From WTGU01 sp965200925 (GTDB lineage: Bacteria > Pseudomonadota > Alphaproteobacteria > UBA828): a stretch of 64,000 nucleotides of DNA. Made by a program: the position numbers and the translations under genes. The notes below the pieces were generated by a model. That model saw nothing but the letters and a program-made list of their open reading frames with translations. It searched no databases and was not told where the DNA came from. This document shows positions 1 through 9,197 of this stretch, one piece after another. Every line of letters starts with the position of its first letter. The first letter of the stretch is position 1. Location of the stretch: contig OZ241738.1 of assembly GCA_965200925.1 (NCBI GenBank), positions 2,852,001 to 2,916,000 of the forward strand, given 5' to 3'.

Positions 1-276
1 GACGCGGGACGCCACGGCGCCCAGCGCCCGGCGCTCGCGCAGCGCCGCGATCTCTGACGCCAGCGCGCGGAACGCCGCCTCCTCCGGCAGCGACCGGCCG
101 TCCCAGGCATCGAGCAGCGCCAACGTCTCCGGCAGGGAGTCCGCCACCAGCGGCTCGTGGACGCCGCGGGCCAGCATCGTCCCCAGCGGGGCGAGGAACG
201 TCGCACAGATGAAGGCGACGAGCGGCAGCGTGAGCAGCGCCGCCCGCAGGCGGGCTGCTACATGCGCGCGAGCCAC
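1..276 (-). CDS. ABC transporter permease, N-terminal part (PotB/PotC type), cut by window edge
   Basis: Only the first ~92 codons are in the window. The frame opens at a GTG (274-276) that overlaps the end of the binding-protein gene, and gives a hydrophobic first segment (TLPLVAFICATFLAPLG) followed by a charged extracytoplasmic loop rich in Leu, Ala and Glu. This fits the first membrane helix and large loop of inner-membrane permeases of spermidine/putrescine-type importers. The gene follows the binding-protein and ATPase genes on the same strand, so it should form the membrane channel of that importer. The GTG start is inferred from frame and overlap; no strong ribosome site is visible. 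The substrate cannot be told from this piece. Confidence 0.6.
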   Translation of the reverse strand, partial: MARAHVAARLRAALLTLPLVAFICATFLAPLGTMLARGVHEPLVADSLPETLALLDAWDGRSLPEEAAFRALASEIAALRERRALGAVASRV

Positions 277-1382
277 GCGCTGAACCGCTCGTTCATCTCA
301 TCGGCGTTGTCGCTCCACCATTCCCAGTCGTTGAACACGGCGTTGGCCATGTTCTCCGGGGTGGTCGGCATGTGCGGGCGCATGTCGATGCCGGTCTCGG
401 CGTGGGTGGAAATCAGGCTCGCGCCCGAGCGGCGCGCCGGACCGTAGGCGATGTAGCGCGACACGGCGGCCATGGATTCCACCCGGGAGGCGAACATGAG
501 GAAGCGCCGCGCCGCCTCCAGGTTGGGCGTCCTGGCGACGATGGCGAGCGCGCTGCCGTCCAGCACCTGACCGTCCCAGACGATCGTGAAGGGCTGGTTC
601 TCCAGCACCTGCGCGTTGAAGATGCGGCCGTTCCAGGCGGTGCTCATCGCCACTTCGCGGTCCGCCAGCATCTGCGGCGGCTGGGCGCCCGCCTCCCACC
701 AGACGATGTGATCCTTGATCGTATCCAGCTTGCGGAACGCCCGGTCCACCCCTTCCGGCGTGTCCAGGACTTCGTACACGCGGTCCGCCGGCACGCCGTC
801 AGCCATCAGCGCGAACTCGAGGTTGACGTCGGCCCGCCGCCGCATCCCGCGGCGCCCGGGGAATTTCTCGATGTCGAAGAAGTCGGCGATGGTGGTGGGT
901 TTCTCGTCCGGGAAGCTCTCGCGGTTGTAGGCGTAGATGGTGGAGAAGAGGATGCCGCCGCCGCTGCATCCCTCCAGCGGCGCGCCCGCGAAATAGTCCT
1001 CACGCGCCGGCGCGCCGTCCGGCCCCGGCGGCAGGTCGTCCACGGCGACGGGCTCCAGCAGCCCTTCGTCGCACGCCCGCACCATTTCGGCGAAGTTGAG
1101 ATCGACGATGTCCCAGTGGACGTTGCCGGTCTCCACCTGGGCGCGGATCTGCGCGAGGTCGCCGTTGAAGTCGTCGAGGCGCACCTCGATGCCGGTCTCG
1201 GCGGTGAAGGGTTCGTGATACGCCTTCTGGCAGGCCCTGGCGTAGGAGCCACCGTAGGATACGGCGGTGATCGACTCGGCGTACGCGAGGGACGGGAGGG
1301 CGAAAGCCGCCAGCAGCACGGCGGCGAGCGCCCATTTCGCGGCGCGCGCCGGCGCGGTTCTTGCGATCCGATTCGTCGTCAT
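258..1382 (-). CDS. ABC transporter substrate-binding protein, PotD-like
   Basis: A 374-residue periplasmic binding protein of the spermidine/putrescine (PotD/PotF) class. The ATG at 1380-1382 is preceded by GGGAGGAA at good spacing. Residues 1-34 form a signal peptide (basic start, hydrophobic AAVLLAAFALPSLAYA, AYA cleavage site). The mature part starts ITAVSYGGSYARACQKAY, a typical opening of this family, and has the expected length. It delivers substrate to the permease encoded directly downstream and the ATPase just upstream (63 bp away), all on the minus strand. A longer open frame continues upstream but is antisense to nothing real and lies out of frame inside the ATPase gene. Substrate (polyamine, or another small cation or acid) is inferred from family only. 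Confidence 0.85.
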   Translation of the reverse strand: MTTNRIARTAPARAAKWALAAVLLAAFALPSLAYAESITAVSYGGSYARACQKAYHEPFTAETGIEVRLDDFNGDLAQIRAQVETGNVHWDIVDLNFAEMVRACDEGLLEPVAVDDLPPGPDGAPAREDYFAGAPLEGCSGGGILFSTIYAYNRESFPDEKPTTIADFFDIEKFPGRRGMRRRADVNLEFALMADGVPADRVYEVLDTPEGVDRAFRKLDTIKDHIVWWEAGAQPPQMLADREVAMSTAWNGRIFNAQVLENQPFTIVWDGQVLDGSALAIVARTPNLEAARRFLMFASRVESMAAVSRYIAYGPARRSGASLISTHAETGIDMRPHMPTTPENMANAVFNDWEWWSDNADEMNERFSAWLARM

Positions 1383-1444
1383 GGAGTGGTTCCTCCCGTT
1401 GTCGGTGGCGTTATGCTCCGGTCTGCCGCGGCGAACCGGCGCGG

Positions 1445-2557
<1,113 letters not shown>

Positions 2558-2699
2558 CCCGCCTCTCGACACCCGTTCGCCGCCGCCGCCCGTCACCGCA
2601 GGTTCGCCATGATACACGCAACCACCCGACTTGCGCTTTCCGCCGCGGGCACGCGTGAGGCTCGCGGCGGCCCGGCGGATGCGCTACTTATGGCGGGGA

Positions 2700-3431
2700 A
2701 TGAAGAGCCCGGCCCTCGACCGGGCGCGGCGGCGGGCCATGGCGACGGCGGAGCAGAGCAAGGACCGGTTCGCGACCCTGCGGCGGGCCATGGTCGAGCA
2801 GGTGGCCCACCATGCCGGCCAGACCGGCGACGGGACCGGCCGGGGCGCGTTCGCCGAGGCGGTCATGGCGGCGCTCGGGCGGGTCCCGCGCCACGCCTTC
2901 GTGCCCGTCGAGATGCGGCTCTACGCCTATGCCGATTCGCCGTTGCCGATCGGCTGCGGCAAGACGATCTCGCAGCCCTTCATCGTGGCCCTGATGACCG
3001 ACCTCCTCGAGCTCGGCCCCGGCGACCGGGTCCTCGAGATCGGCACGGGCCTGGGCTACCAGGCGGCCCTGCTGGCCGAGCTCGCGGGCGAGGTGTTCAC
3101 CGTCGAGCGCATCGAGGAACTGGCGGCGAGCGCCCGGCGGCGGCTCGGCGAGCGGGGCTACGGCAACGTCCGCTTCCGCCGGGGCGACGGCAGCCTCGGC
3201 TGGCCGGACCATGCGCCTTACGACCGCATCGTCGCCACGGCCGCACCCGACCTGATCCCGCCGGCGCTGTTGCAGCAGCTCAAGCCCGGCGGCCGCATGG
3301 TGCTGCCGGCGGGCCTCGAGGGCGACCAGCGCCTGTTCCTGGTCACCAAGGACGACAGCGGGCGGATCGAGACCGCCGAGATCCTCCCGGTGCGCTTCTC
3401 CCGCCTCGAAAGCGGCGAACCGCCCGCCTGA
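2700..3431 (+). CDS. pcm: protein-L-isoaspartate O-methyltransferase
   Basis: A 243-residue SAM-dependent enzyme that methylates L-isoaspartyl residues in damaged proteins, starting their repair. SAM-binding motif I is VLEIGTGLGYQAAL (111-124). The Pcm-specific region GCGKTISQPFIVALM (86-100) precedes it, and post I is VFTVERIEEL. The C-terminal DRIVATAAPDLIPPALLQQLKPGG carries the usual motifs of the family. The ATG at 2700 has GGCGGGG upstream; an internal ATG (MATAEQSKDRF) is an alternative start. It is convergent with the broken amidohydrolase piece, whose stop is only 12 bp away. It belongs to the chromosomal flank, not to the island. Confidence 0.9.
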   Translation: MKSPALDRARRRAMATAEQSKDRFATLRRAMVEQVAHHAGQTGDGTGRGAFAEAVMAALGRVPRHAFVPVEMRLYAYADSPLPIGCGKTISQPFIVALMTDLLELGPGDRVLEIGTGLGYQAALLAELAGEVFTVERIEELAASARRRLGERGYGNVRFRRGDGSLGWPDHAPYDRIVATAAPDLIPPALLQQLKPGGRMVLPAGLEGDQRLFLVTKDDSGRIETAEILPVRFSRLESGEPPA

Positions 3432-3443
3432 CTCCGGGGCGGG

Positions 3444-3825
3444 CTACGCGGCGAAGGTCGCGGCGACGTCGGAGCGGGCGACGGTGACCGGGCGCGTGGT
3501 CGGCGGCGTGTTGCGGCTGCGGCCGACGAAGCGGGGGACGCCGTCGGTGATCACCGCGCCGATCGCCACCGGGTCGCCGTTCTTCATCGCCTCCAGGGCG
3601 GTCGCCCCGGTGCCGCCGAGCGGGGCGTCGATGATGACGACGTCGGCGTCCCGTCCGGGCGCGAGGAAGCCACCGTTCAGGCCGTAGACGCGGGCGACGT
3701 TGCCGGTCGCGGCGGCGATGGTCCAGGTCGGGTCGCAATCGGCCAGGGCGGCGATGTTGACCATCGTGTAGATCATGCCGAGCGGCATGACCCCGCTGCC
3801 CGTCGGCGTGTCGGTGGCGAACAGG
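3444..3825 (-). pseudogene. 3' fragment of enamidase-like amidohydrolase, cut off by the island
   Basis: About 127 residues of the C-terminal end of an amidohydrolase: ATDTPTGSGVMPLGMIYTM, then ATGNVARVYGLNGGF, APGRDADVVIIDAPLGG and a C-terminal VPRFVGRSRNTPP. These are the last catalytic-domain segment and the C-terminal beta-sandwich of the enamidase/imidazolonepropionase-like branch. An open frame reaches back to an ATG at 3860 but those first residues are island sequence. The missing N-terminal part is at 49176-49993 on the same strand. Placing RFLIAT (right piece) before DTPTGSG (this piece) gives an uninterrupted protein of about 400 residues, the normal family length. No promoter or start of its own is expected, so it is most likely silent. 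Confidence 0.85.
3814..3825 (+). other. left attachment core (attL)
   Basis: GTGGCGAACAGG. It matches the right-end copy at 49176-49187 at 11 of 12 positions and lies exactly where the amidohydrolase coding sequence stops and island sequence begins. In the gene it encodes L-F/I-A-T just before DTPTGSG. Confidence 0.65.
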
Positions 3826-3924
3826 GTGTGGCAATTCTTCGTCGTCGCCAAGCGTTCCATAACATCCTATACTTACATGATATTTCTGCCGGATTGGCGT
3901 AGCTCCGTCACGCCGATCTTAGTC

Positions 3925-3944
3925 CCGTAAGCGTTCCGCAAGCG
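3925..3944 (+). repeat. left end-proximal 20-bp repeat (probable integrase arm site)
   Basis: CCGTAAGCGTTCCGCAAGCG, matching 18 of 20 bases of a repeat at 48993-49012 in the same orientation. It sits about 100 bp inside the left attachment core. Tyrosine recombinases often bind such arm sites flanking the core, so this is a candidate; the role is inferred. Confidence 0.55.
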
Positions 3945-3990
3945 ATCCGATTCAGAACGGTGCGCACTCCGGCGCACCCGGCGCAATCCG

Positions 3991-4329
3991 TCATGGCCGA
4001 TCCCGGCCAGCGCGGCGCCGGCTTGGCGGGTACTTTCGTGCGTCTCGGCCGTCGGCCCGCACCAAGCCCACGGTCAGCCGCGTGCCGGTCGCTTCGGCGT
4101 AGCGGCGCAGGGTGGCGAAGGATGGCGAAACCCGGCCGCCCTCCAGCCGCGCGACCGCGGACTGGGTCGTGCCGAGCCGCCGGGCGACCTCCGCCTGCGT
4201 CAGCTTCGCCGCCGTGCGGGCGCGAACCAGCGCCTCGACCAGCGCGTACTCTTCGTCGACCCGCGCGTATGCCTCCCGGAATTCCGGGTCCTCCATGAAA
4301 CGCTTCTTCAGCTCCTTCAACTTCGTCAT
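3991..4329 (-). CDS. XRE-family HTH antitoxin (HigA type)
   Basis: A 112-residue protein with a helix-turn-helix: LTQAEVARRLGTTQSAVARLE, followed by SPSFATLRRYAEATG. This is the DNA-binding antitoxin layout of HigA/RelB-like XRE proteins, which neutralise a partner toxin and repress their own operon. The start MTKLKELKKRFMEDPEFREAY is typical of the family. Its ATG overlaps the stop of the upstream toxin remnant by 4 bp, the usual toxin-first order. Because the toxin is truncated, this antitoxin is probably an orphan. The C-terminal 20 residues are basic and low-complexity (RRRAGRDRP) and may be read into island-end sequence. Confidence 0.8.
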   Translation of the reverse strand: MTKLKELKKRFMEDPEFREAYARVDEEYALVEALVRARTAAKLTQAEVARRLGTTQSAVARLEGGRVSPSFATLRRYAEATGTRLTVGLVRADGRDARKYPPSRRRAGRDRP

Positions 4330-4505
4330 GACGTCACCTGCCGCATTCGTTCCCCGGCGGTTGCAAGCGCCCGGCGCGGCGTCTTGCGCGACTTCTTCGC
4401 GAAGACGTGCAAAACCACCACCCGCCGTCCGGCCGCCGTCACGTAGATCCCTCCGGCAATCCCTCCTTCGGCTCCGGCCACGCGAGCCCGGCCACTGCCC
4501 GCCGC
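4326..4505 (-). pseudogene. HigB/RelE-type toxin, C-terminal remnant
   Basis: The last ~50 codons read GIYVTAAGRRVVVLHVFAKK then SRKTPRRALATAGERM, the recognisable end of the phage-derived Gp49/HigB toxin family (mRNA interferases acting at the ribosome). The N-terminal half, normally about 50-60 residues with the first strand and helices, is absent: the upstream sequence in this frame is Arg/Ala/Gly-rich without similarity to it. The stop overlaps the antitoxin start by 4 bp. I read it as a decayed toxin beside a surviving antitoxin. Confidence 0.6.
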
Positions 4506-4576
4506 CGCCGCATTTCCCTGCCCCATCGTCGGCCTACGTGCCTCGCGCCGCCGGGAGTCCGGGTTGTGCCGTGATC

Positions 4577-4618
4577 GGGGCGGCGGTCGGGCGTCCGCGA
4601 GGGCGTCCCCGCCGCCCC
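4577..4618. other. 10-bp perfect inverted repeat upstream of the 106-residue gene
   Basis: GGGGCGGCGG (4577-4586) pairs with CCGCCGCCCC (4609-4618) around a 22-base loop that itself contains GGGCGTCC/GGGCGTCC copies. It lies between the toxin remnant and the plus-strand gene at 4646. Could be a leader hairpin or transcription stop; no T-run follows. Confidence 0.4.
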
Positions 4619-4645
4619 AACCACGGACCGGGCGGAGACAGGACC

Positions 4646-4966
4646 ATGCGGACGGCAACGACCCCCCAGCGCGACACGCAGACTTTCCTCACCCACATCT
4701 TCGGCCCCGGCCTCGACGACGACCGCTACCTGGTCGAGCGCTTCCGGTCCATGGCCGACGGCGAGATACGCCGCCGGACCGGCGACGAGCCGACGGCCAA
4801 GGGCCGGCGCAAGGCGAAGGGGGAGATCGTGTCCCTGCGGGCGGTCCAGCGGATGCGGCCCGCGCGCGACGAGATCATCGTCTGCACCGGAATGCGCCTC
4901 AAGGGCGGCGTGCAGTACTGGGGCGATCTCGCCACCGGCCTGTTCGCGGAGCGCAAGCGGGGCTGA
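4646..4966 (+). CDS. hypothetical protein, 106 residues
   Basis: Not recognised. The ATG follows GGCGGAGACAGGACC. The protein is charged, with no signal peptide or membrane segment: an N-terminal TFLTHIFGPGLDDDRYLVERF, a basic middle (TAKGRRKAKGE) and a C-terminal strand-like DEIIVCTGMRLKGGVQYWGD. Codon use is good for this genome, so I think it is real. It is followed 87 bp later by the zinc-ribbon repeat gene on the same strand, and the gap holds a hairpin (GGACGCCC 4981-4988 with GGGCGTCC 5008-5015). Confidence 0.6.
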   Translation: MRTATTPQRDTQTFLTHIFGPGLDDDRYLVERFRSMADGEIRRRTGDEPTAKGRRKAKGEIVSLRAVQRMRPARDEIIVCTGMRLKGGVQYWGDLATGLFAERKRG

Positions 4967-5053
4967 GCGGTGTTCTCCGTGGACGCCCCGCCGGTCCCGC
5001 GCCGGTTGGGCGTCCCTCGCCTGGACTTCAACCCCGGCCGGGAGGACATGGAC

Positions 5054-6058
5054 ATGACTTACAGGAACCCCGAGGAGGGCCGTGCGCGCGACCGGGACCG
5101 GTTCCGGCGGCGCACCGCCGAGCGCATCGCCCAGGGCCTGTGCCCGAGTTGCGGCAAGGCGCCGCCCGAACCCGAACGCCGGCTGTGCACGCCCTGCGCC
5201 GAGAAGCGGCGCGAAGCCGAGCGCGTCCGGGACGCGAAGCGCAGGGCCGCCGGCAAGCCCCGATGCAGGAACCCCGAGCGGGAACGCGCGCGTGAGCGGC
5301 GACGCACTTCCGAACGCCTCGCCCAGGGCCTGTGCCCGAGTTGCGGCAAGGAGCCGCCCGAACCTGAGCGCCGGTTGTGCGCGGCCTGCGCCGGGAAGCG
5401 GCGGGCGGCCGAGCGCGCCCGCTACGCGAAGGCCAAGGCCGCCGGCGAACTCTACGGCGGGCGCGACCCGGAGAAGCGGCGACGCAACGCGCGCGGCACG
5501 GCCAAGCGGCGCTACGACGCCCGCCGCGAGGCCGGCCTGTGCACCCGGTGCGGCCTGCACCCGCCGGTCGAGGGCCACACGGCCTGTGAGCCGTGCCGCG
5601 ATGCGAGACGGGCGGGCGAACGGGAACGGTATGCCGGGCGGCGGGCGTGCGGCCTGTGCGGCCGATGCGGGGAAGCCACGTTCGACGGCGCCGCGCGCTG
5701 CGGTCGATGCGCCGCGCTGGAGGCCGGGCGCCATCGGCGGAAGAACGCCGCCAGCCGCAAGCGCTACGCCCGACGGCGGGCGCGGGGGCTCTGCACCGAC
5801 TGCGGACAGCCCTCGCAGGGGGCGGCAAGGTGCGAACCCTGCGCCCGCCGGTCCCACGAACGCTCGGGCCACTTCCGCGGCATCCCCACCTGGCCGGCCC
5901 GGTACACCGTCATCGAACTCGCCACCGGCGAGGACCACGGCACCTACGACAGCGAGGCCGAGGTCGCCGCCTGCCTCGCTTTCGCCAAGTTGTCCTTCGA
6001 TCAGGTCGAGGTGCTCGGCGACGTCTCGCCCATGCAGCGATCCACGGCTTGGTCATGA
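5054..6058 (+). CDS. tandem zinc-ribbon repeat protein
   Basis: A 334-residue, very basic protein made of about five repeats, each with two CxxC pairs some 15-20 residues apart (CPSC...CTPC, CPSC...CAAC, CTRC...CEPC, CGRC...CGRC, CTDC...CEPC), joined by Arg/Glu/Ala-rich helical linkers such as KRREAERVRDAKRRAAGK. Each unit should bind one zinc ion. The first two units are near-identical, a recent duplication. The last ~70 residues are a different globular tail (YTVIELATGEDHGTYDSE). The second of two close ATGs (5054) is chosen because GGAGGA (5041-5046) sits at proper spacing to it. The function is unknown; nucleic-acid binding is a reasonable inference. Confidence 0.7.
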   Translation: MTYRNPEEGRARDRDRFRRRTAERIAQGLCPSCGKAPPEPERRLCTPCAEKRREAERVRDAKRRAAGKPRCRNPERERARERRRTSERLAQGLCPSCGKEPPEPERRLCAACAGKRRAAERARYAKAKAAGELYGGRDPEKRRRNARGTAKRRYDARREAGLCTRCGLHPPVEGHTACEPCRDARRAGERERYAGRRACGLCGRCGEATFDGAARCGRCAALEAGRHRRKNAASRKRYARRRARGLCTDCGQPSQGAARCEPCARRSHERSGHFRGIPTWPARYTVIELATGEDHGTYDSEAEVAACLAFAKLSFDQVEVLGDVSPMQRSTAWS

Positions 6059-6210
6059 CCGTTCCACGCCGACGGCCCGGTTGCGCATTGACGACCTCGG
6101 CCACGCCGCCTCTCCCCACGGGAGACGACCCGCAGCCCGGACCCGCGGGAAACGGTCCTGCCGGAATCGGGAACCCGCGACCGTCGGCGGACCGACGAAC
6201 GGCGACAGCG

Positions 6211-6549
6211 CCGCGTTCACCGAAGCGAATAACCGCAAGCACCGCTCCCGTCACGAGAGAATGGTCCGTGGGCCGGGGCTGGCCCCAATTCGGCTACGGC
6301 TTGCATGGCAGTCCCATGGAGAGCCACGCGGGTTGCCCGCCTTGTTTGGGGAGGCCGGAAGGGCCGCGATCCCGACCTCGGGGCCGGTCCAGCAGCACAG
6401 CAGCAGGCGATCGCCGCAGCGCATCCGGCGCGCCCGGTCGGCGCGGTCCCCGGGCCGGAAAGGCGAGGAACGGAAAGCCCGGAGGAGGGCGAACGCCCCA
6501 AGGCGGGAGAGAGACTTCCACCCCGGCGGCGTTCTCGGTCCCTCTATCG
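6211..6549 (+). repeat. duplicated non-coding block, copy 1 (longer)
   Basis: Closely matches 8649-8899: the same sequence runs from CCGCGTTCACCG-AGCGAATA through the GGCAGTCCCATGGAGAGCCA segment to GGCGGCGTTCTCG and CCTCTATCG. This copy carries about 88 extra bases in its middle (about 6331-6420). Copy 2 ends directly before a ribosome site and a small gene; this copy ends before a 7-codon dead-end frame, so it may be the decayed partner. Confidence 0.75.
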
Positions 6550-6954
6550 ATCGAAGGATGAGCGCCCGGCGGCGGCTCTGACCCTGGCCATGGTGGTGGG
6601 GCCGTGGGGCTGCACACCCGGTGCCGTGACGGGCACGGGCACGGATCCGACGGAGCGGAAGCGGGTCGTCGTCGAGTTCGCCCCGGCCGAGAGGGGAGCG
6701 ACTGGACGGAAGGCGCGGTGCGCGAGACCGCGGAGCGCATCCTGTCGCGCCCCGGCCCCGAAGCTCGGATGTCGGCGCGGGCCTTCGACCTACTGCCGGC
6801 GACCGCGCTGGAAGCCGACGCGGCGACCGTGATGCGCCTGATCCCCATGCCCAAAGTCCTGGCGGTGCGTCCACCCCGACCGCGAGATCGAAACGTTCGC
6901 GTCGGACGGCATCGGCGAGGAGTAATCTCGGAAGGGAAAGGCTAAGAAAGAACG
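6550..6954 (+). other. region without an intact gene; possible degenerate coding remnant
   Basis: I see no convincing gene here. One plus-strand frame around 6712-6850 has good codon use (ETAERILSRPGPEARMSARA) but lacks a plausible start and runs into a low-quality tail, so it may be a decayed gene. The sequence changes abruptly to lower GC at about 6940, where the SEL1-protein gene ends. Confidence 0.4.
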
Positions 6955-8028
6955 TTACTCCTGCGTCCCTTTGGAGTGCCACTTCTCGAAAAGCCCATAC
7001 AATTCCGGTGCCGCCGCCACATTGTAATACAACGTGAACGGATCCATCACATGGATTTTCGGGTTGATCTCTTTCGCACACGATGTCGCATCGGATACCT
7101 TATCCTCCGTAAGTAACTCTTCCACCCAGCTCCGAACCTTTGCTGCTTCGGCAAAGCCGTGCTCTTTCGCAATGTCAAGCCAAGCGAAGGATTCGACCAA
7201 ATTTTGCTCGACTCCGATACCTTGGGAGTACATGAGGCCGAGACTGTATTGCGCGTCGATATTGCCTTTTAGGGCAGCTTTCCCGTATAAGGCCGCCGCC
7301 TCCCGATAATTTCGCTGACCGTCATAACCCCGGACATATGAGGCACCAAGATTGAATAAAGCCGGCGAGTAATCGAATTCAGCGGCATCTTTAAAATAGT
7401 TGACTGCCTTTGTGTAATTCTGTTCCCTCAGACGAAGTATGCCAAGGTTGTTCAAGGCTGGAGGATAGGGATAACTCCCGCTGGCTGCTTGTTGAATCCG
7501 TTCTTCTGCAGTAGTCCGTATTTCCGGATCATTCGGAGCTTCCCTCAGTTCGATGACACCGAGATTGTTCTTAGCGGGGATATAGCCTCCCGCTGACGAT
7601 CTCTTGAAATATTCCTTCGCTATCTTGATGTTCTTATCCACACCCCAGCCGTTCAAATGAATGACACCGAGGTTGTTCAGAGCGGGAGTGTATCCATGTT
7701 TCTCCGCCTCCGCGAAATACTCCAGCGCTTTCTTAATGTCTTCGTTCGCACCCTTTAAATTCCAAATGTGCAAGTGTTTGGCACCCTCGACGTTCCATTC
7801 GATGGGGGTATCCAATTCCCCATCAATGATGGATTCTTCGTCGGGTTTCCAAAAAATTTCGAAATCCATATCGGTTTCATCCGAGCAGACAGAGAATGCA
7901 TGTGAGACGGAGGGCATAAAAAGGCAAAGGAAAAGGAATACACCCACGCGCACGAAAACGGAAGTTCTGGTCAAGGCAGGGGCCGCGGTATGTCTCTCAT
8001 ACGAGCCGAAGTATCCGGAACAACGCAT
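6955..8028 (-). CDS. secreted SEL1-repeat (TPR-like) protein
   Basis: A 357-residue protein with an N-terminal signal segment (VFVRVGVFLFLCLFMPSVSHA) and then a chain of SEL1-like helical repeats: TPALNNLGVIHLNGWGVDKN, IPAKNNLGVIELRE, PPALNNLGILRLRE, SPALFNLGASYVRGYDGQ, IDAQYSLGLMYSQGIGVEQN, with ESFAWLDIAKEHGFAEA closing the array. SEL1 repeats mediate protein contacts, here presumably in the periplasm or envelope. GC content is clearly below the neighbours, a sign of separate origin. The ATG has GGAGGAATGACCG upstream and follows the stop of the small membrane protein gene by 3 bp, so the two are one operon. The function is unknown. Confidence 0.8.
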   Translation of the reverse strand: MRCSGYFGSYERHTAAPALTRTSVFVRVGVFLFLCLFMPSVSHAFSVCSDETDMDFEIFWKPDEESIIDGELDTPIEWNVEGAKHLHIWNLKGANEDIKKALEYFAEAEKHGYTPALNNLGVIHLNGWGVDKNIKIAKEYFKRSSAGGYIPAKNNLGVIELREAPNDPEIRTTAEERIQQAASGSYPYPPALNNLGILRLREQNYTKAVNYFKDAAEFDYSPALFNLGASYVRGYDGQRNYREAAALYGKAALKGNIDAQYSLGLMYSQGIGVEQNLVESFAWLDIAKEHGFAEAAKVRSWVEELLTEDKVSDATSCAKEINPKIHVMDPFTLYYNVAAAPELYGLFEKWHSKGTQE

Positions 8029-8031
8029 CGG

Positions 8032-8286
8032 TCATTCCTCCCCTTCTTCTGATCCACTAATCTCAATCTCTCCGGTAAGATTCTCGCCAAAGATTAACCT
8101 CTCTATGCTTTTAACTTTTAAATTTAGTGTGTTGATAGCTAGTTTATTATCAACTATGCTGCCATGTATATCTGTCACTATATAAATTGATGCTCCAAAA
8201 AGCGCTACAATCACCGCTTTTAGAAAACTAACCTGAGCAACAAGTTTCCCAATTTTAAACTTGCGTTTTGCCGCCGATCCAGCCAT
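8032..8286 (-). CDS. small single-pass membrane protein
   Basis: An 84-residue protein: a basic N-terminus (MAGSAAKRKFKIGKLVAQ), one hydrophobic segment (VIVALFGASIYIVTDIHG), then an acidic soluble tail ending GSEEGEE. The internal ATG at 8286 is chosen because AGAGGAGGAACGC lies just before it; the longer frame upstream has poor coding character. It is translated just ahead of the secreted SEL1 protein, and both share low GC, so a membrane/periplasm two-part unit is likely. No family recognised. Confidence 0.65.
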   Translation of the reverse strand: MAGSAAKRKFKIGKLVAQVSFLKAVIVALFGASIYIVTDIHGSIVDNKLAINTLNLKVKSIERLIFGENLTGEIEISGSEEGEE

Positions 8287-8648
8287 GCGTTCCTCCTCTT
8301 CGTAATGACCTATCGCAGCATATAGCGATCGATCACTACCTGTCAAGGGCAAAACGGCGATCGCGGTGCGGGCGAGGTCGAGCTTCACCAGCGCCGCGAG
8401 GACGGCGTCGCCGGAGACGGGCTCCGGCGGCAGCGAGCCCGGATCGCGGCAGTTAGAGAGGGGGTCAGATCCTCGAGGGGCAACGGCTCATGCGCGGCAA
8501 GCACGACGACGGCTTCGTGGCTGACTTGGTGGCCGGGCAGCGGCCCCACCGTATCGGGCAACGGCATCCTCCCCCTTCTACCCGCCTGCGTCCACCTGCC
8601 GGCCTCCCGCGTGACGACCTTGAACCTCCTTGACGGCCTCGGCCGACA

Positions 8649-8899
8649 CCGCGTTCACCGGAGCGAATAACCGCAAGGGCCGCTCCCGTCACGAGAGGGC
8701 GGTCCGTGGGCCGGGGCTGGCCCCAATCCGGCCACGGCTTGCATGGCAGTCCCATGGAGAGCCACGCGGCTCGTCCGGCGCGTCCGGTCGGCGCGGTCCC
8801 CGGGCCGGAAAGGCGAGGAAGGGGAAGCCCGGAAGGGGGCGAGCGCCCCGGGGGCGGGAGGGAGACTCCCACCCGGCGGCGTTCTCGACCCCTCTATCG
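8649..8899 (+). repeat. duplicated non-coding block, copy 2
   Basis: The shorter copy of the block at 6211-6549, lacking about 88 internal bases. It contains GGGCGGGAGGGAGACTCCCA-type purine-rich sequence and ends in CCTCTATCG, two bases before AGGAG (8901-8905) that serves the small gene at 8912. It probably acts as the 5' leader or promoter region of that gene. Confidence 0.75.
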
Positions 8900-8911
8900 C
8901 AGGAGCTTTCC

Positions 8912-9091
8912 ATGTTCGACGACCTCTTCGAGACGCCGACCGCCGGGATCGTCACCGGCCTCGCCGACAGCGACGACGACTGCTTCCCGCCCCCCTTCGC
9001 CAGCGACCGGCTGCTGGCCGAGATCGGACTGTCGGTCCGTGCCGTCCGCGAACTCAGGGGCCTCCCTCCCGGCACCGGCGCGGACGGATGA
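8912..9091 (+). CDS. hypothetical protein, 59 residues
   Basis: Starts MFDDLFETPTAGIVTGLADS with AGGAG seven bases before the ATG. The protein is acidic at the front (DSDDDCFPPP) and ends with an amphipathic helix (DRLLAEIGLSVRAVRELRGL). No known domain. It opens the plus-strand series that leads to ssb 106 bp downstream, and the good ribosome site and codon use make it credible. Confidence 0.6.
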   Translation: MFDDLFETPTAGIVTGLADSDDDCFPPPFASDRLLAEIGLSVRAVRELRGLPPGTGADG

Positions 9092-9197
9092 CAGGAGGGA
9101 AGGGGAAGGTTCGAGAGGGTGAACGGGAAGGGGATCGAGAGAGACCCGGCCCGTTCGCCAAGCCAACGTCTGCAACCCGGACCACGAGGAGATCGTC

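Noticed and set aside
3826..3836. GTGTGGC shared at both ends as alternative attachment core
   Set aside because: Using it would shift the reading frame of the rejoined amidohydrolase, while the GTGGCGA-CAGG core restores it exactly.
3814..3990. tRNA gene as integration target at the island ends
   Set aside because: No cloverleaf-like sequence at either end; the target is the amidohydrolase coding sequence.
4439..5938. A 499-codon minus-strand frame opposite the zinc-ribbon gene
   Set aside because: Ala/Gly/Arg/Pro-rich antisense shadow; the plus strand has ordered zinc ribbons and a ribosome site.
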